DNA of 64,000 bases from Paraburkholderia podalyriae (GTDB lineage Bacteria > Pseudomonadota > Gammaproteobacteria > Burkholderiales > Burkholderiaceae): assembly GCF_014397785.1 (NCBI RefSeq), contig NZ_VZQQ01000005.1:124001-188000 (forward strand), written 5' to 3'. This document shows positions 62,526 to 64,000 of this stretch, one piece after another. Under the pieces are notes generated by a model. That model saw only the letters and a list, made by a program, of their open reading frames with translations, was not told the DNA's origin and did no database searches. The stretch's first letter is position 1; the number at the start of each line of letters is the position of its first letter. Both the position numbers and the translations under genes were made by a program.

Positions 62526-63698
62526 TCACGCAACGCGCGACGGGGGCGCAGCCGCCGGCGTCGCATCGCGACTGGCCCCGAAGCGGCGGATGTCGAACGG
62601 CTCGAGCGGCGTGGTGGTGGCGCCGGTGTCGATCAGTTCGGCCATCGTGTCGCCAACGCCCGGACCCAGCTGGAACCCATGGCCGCAAAAACCGAACGCA
62701 TAGAACAGGCCGCTGGTCGTACCGCTCGCGCCCATGATCGGCTTGTCGTCGGGCATATAGCCTTCGACGCCGCTCCATACCCGGATGATGTTCAGCTTGC
62801 GCAGCATCGGCGCGACGCGCTGCAGTTGCCTGAACTGCAGCAACGTGCTTTGCGGCAGGACCTTCGCGCGACGTTCGTCGAGATACGCTGGCGCACGCGC
62901 GCAGCCGCCGATCACGATGTTGCCGCGCGCGACCTGGCGGAAGTACACCACCTCCTCGATCCGCGGCGACGACACGCCGACCACCGGCTGGATAGCATAC
63001 GGCACGGGTTCGGTAACGGCCATTTGCGGACCGTTGACGGCGATCGGCACCGCTTCGCCGAACTGCTCCGATAGCAGATTGCCCCACGCACCCGCGGTGA
63101 TCAGCAGCACGGGGGCATGGAACGTACGGCCGTCGGCGCTCGTCGCGCGAAACTCGGCGCCGTCTTTTTCCACTGTCACGACATCGCAGTTTTCGACGAT
63201 CTGCGCGCCGAGCCGTGTCGCCGCGCGGGCAAACGCGGGCGCCGCGAGCCGCGGATTCGCGTGCCCGTCCATTTGCGAATACGAGCCCGCCAGCACCTCG
63301 GGACCGAGAAACGGAAACCGCGCGCGCAGCGCGTCGCCGCGCAGCAGGTCGAGCTTGAGACCGTAGTGCGCGGCCTCCTTCGCGTACGTTTCGAACTGGT
63401 CGGCCTGCTCTTCGCGATAGCAGACGCGGACATGGCCTGACATCAGAAACTCGGCGTCGTGCTGGATCAGTTCGGGCAGACGCCCCCAGATTTCGCGCGA
63501 ACGGTTCGCAAGCGGCAACTGCGGCAGAAGACGCCCCTGCCGGCGCACGTTGCCGAAGTTGGTACCGCTTGCCTGCTGGCCAACCAGCTGGCGCTCGAGC
63601 AGGATCACCGAGCGGCCCCGTTGCCTCAGAAAAAATGCGGCGGAGGCACCCATGAAGCCGCCGCCCACGATCAGAACATCGGCTTGTGCGCGGTTCAT
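62526..63698 (-). CDS. DadA/OoxB/HcnC-like FAD-dependent amino compound oxidoreductase
   Basis: 390 residues. The N-terminal dinucleotide fold reads VLIVGGGFMGASAAFFLRQRG; QASGTNFGNVRRQG and GHANPRLAAPAFARAA follow, and the C-terminal FAD segment is GVEGYMPDDKPIMG with FGFCGHGFQLGPGVG. Closest by pattern to opine oxidase B, HcnC and D-amino-acid dehydrogenase subunits. Its ATG overlaps the preceding BFD-domain gene by four bases, so it should be one subunit of a multi-component dehydrogenase. Confidence 0.92.
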   Translation of the reverse strand: MNRAQADVLIVGGGFMGASAAFFLRQRGRSVILLERQLVGQQASGTNFGNVRRQGRLLPQLPLANRSREIWGRLPELIQHDAEFLMSGHVRVCYREEQADQFETYAKEAAHYGLKLDLLRGDALRARFPFLGPEVLAGSYSQMDGHANPRLAAPAFARAATRLGAQIVENCDVVTVEKDGAEFRATSADGRTFHAPVLLITAGAWGNLLSEQFGEAVPIAVNGPQMAVTEPVPYAIQPVVGVSSPRIEEVVYFRQVARGNIVIGGCARAPAYLDERRAKVLPQSTLLQFRQLQRVAPMLRKLNIIRVWSGVEGYMPDDKPIMGASGTTSGLFYAFGFCGHGFQLGPGVGDTMAELIDTGATTTPLEPFDIRRFGASRDATPAAAPPSRVA

Positions 63699-64000
63699 TC
63701 GGTCTCCTCCACGGTTGCGATGGCGAGCGGCTTCACGGGTGCCTGCCCGCGCAGCCGGCCAACCTGCTCGAGCGGCACGTGCGCCTCCGCCGCGATCACC
63801 TCCGCGCCCGCATGGCCGCAGTAACGGCCCTGGCAGCGTCCCATGCCGACGCGGCTAAACGCTTTTGCGCGGTTCGCTTCCTGCGCGCCTTCGTCGCGCA
63901 CCACGCGGCGCAGTTCGCCCGCGGTGATGCCTTCGCACCGGCACACGATCGTATCGTCGGACAGTCGGGCCGCCTGCGCGGCAGGCCAGCCAAACGCCTG
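63695..64000 (-). CDS. (2Fe-2S) BFD-domain end of an OoxA/HcnB-like oxidoreductase, partial
   Basis: The gene enters from beyond base 64,000; 101 C-terminal residues are visible. The bacterioferritin-associated-ferredoxin-like motif VCRCEGITAGEL and GRCQGRYCG gives the Cys-x-Cys...Cys-x4-Cys ligands of a (2Fe-2S) cluster. In opine oxidase A and hydrogen cyanide synthase B this module ends an FAD/NAD-binding protein. Its stop is coupled to the FAD subunit gene. Confidence 0.88.
   Translation of the reverse strand, partial: QAFGWPAAQAARLSDDTIVCRCEGITAGELRRVVRDEGAQEANRAKAFSRVGMGRCQGRYCGHAGAEVIAAEAHVPLEQVGRLRGQAPVKPLAIATVEETE

Overview
The window is high-GC, densely coded DNA from a proteobacterium, most likely a beta-proteobacterium of the Burkholderia/Paraburkholderia/Caballeronia group. 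This rests on GC-rich third codon positions, a Burkholderia-type porin, a phasin-like protein, a Tar-like chemoreceptor, NarL/hybrid-kinase systems and several small Burkholderia-style hypotheticals. No rRNA, tRNA, CRISPR array, insertion sequence or phage gene was seen. Both ends cut a gene.

Bases 1 to about 35,700 form a large CoA-thioester catabolic region. The left part (1-7352) holds a thiolase-like protein with a DUF35 OB-fold partner, an acyl-CoA dehydrogenase, a MaoC-fold protein, a family III CoA-transferase, close look-alikes of BadH and BadI (dehydrogenation and hydrolytic opening of a cyclohexane ring as the CoA thioester), and a GntR/FCD regulator. Next (7420-17781) comes a minus-strand operon running from a feruloyl-CoA-synthase-like ligase through two acyl-CoA dehydrogenases, a crotonase and an SDR to an FMN nitronate-monooxygenase-like enzyme, facing a thiolase and a Nudix-metallo-beta-lactamase fusion. 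Then follow a second FMN oxidoreductase, an orphan GTP cyclohydrolase I, a three-gene SnoaL/small-protein operon, several SDRs, two LysR and one GlxA-like AraC regulators, a carboxymuconolactone-decarboxylase-like protein, a phytanoyl-CoA-dioxygenase-like enzyme, an NmrA protein, an alpha/beta hydrolase with a second CoA ligase, another crotonase, an AveC-like membrane protein and an APH-fold phosphotransferase. The set suggests aerobic degradation of a cyclic (alicyclic, terpenoid or steroid-like) carboxylic acid. The substrate is not shown by the sequence. The striking feature is a dyad GAAC-N3-RTTC (or close variant) that recurs at about eight of the region's promoters, usually just downstream of a recognisable -10. 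This implies one repressor-controlled regulon spread over separate operons.

Bases 35,900-48,900 are a signalling and sensing region. It contains a periplasmic binding protein overlapping a TorS-like hybrid kinase, a REC-PAS-HisKA_3 kinase overlapping a NarL-type regulator, several small proteins including a lipoprotein, a chemoreceptor, a porin with a clear intrinsic terminator, a solitary SsuA/NMT1-type binding protein, a small zinc-ribbon gene and a decayed fragment of a NarL-type regulator.

Bases 49,000-52,900 carry a 2-hydroxycarboxylate (citrate/malate type) transporter, an SRPBCC protein, small hypotheticals and a phasin-like protein. Bases 52,500-64,000 form an uptake and amine/amino-acid (possibly opine-like) oxidation locus: a complete Dpp/Opp-type ABC transporter with a Tat-type binding protein, a double GNAT protein, a class III aminotransferase, an Lrp regulator, an FAD oxidoreductase and the BFD-type iron-sulfur end of a partner oxidoreductase. 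Two paralogous HTH-only AraC proteins bracket this locus.
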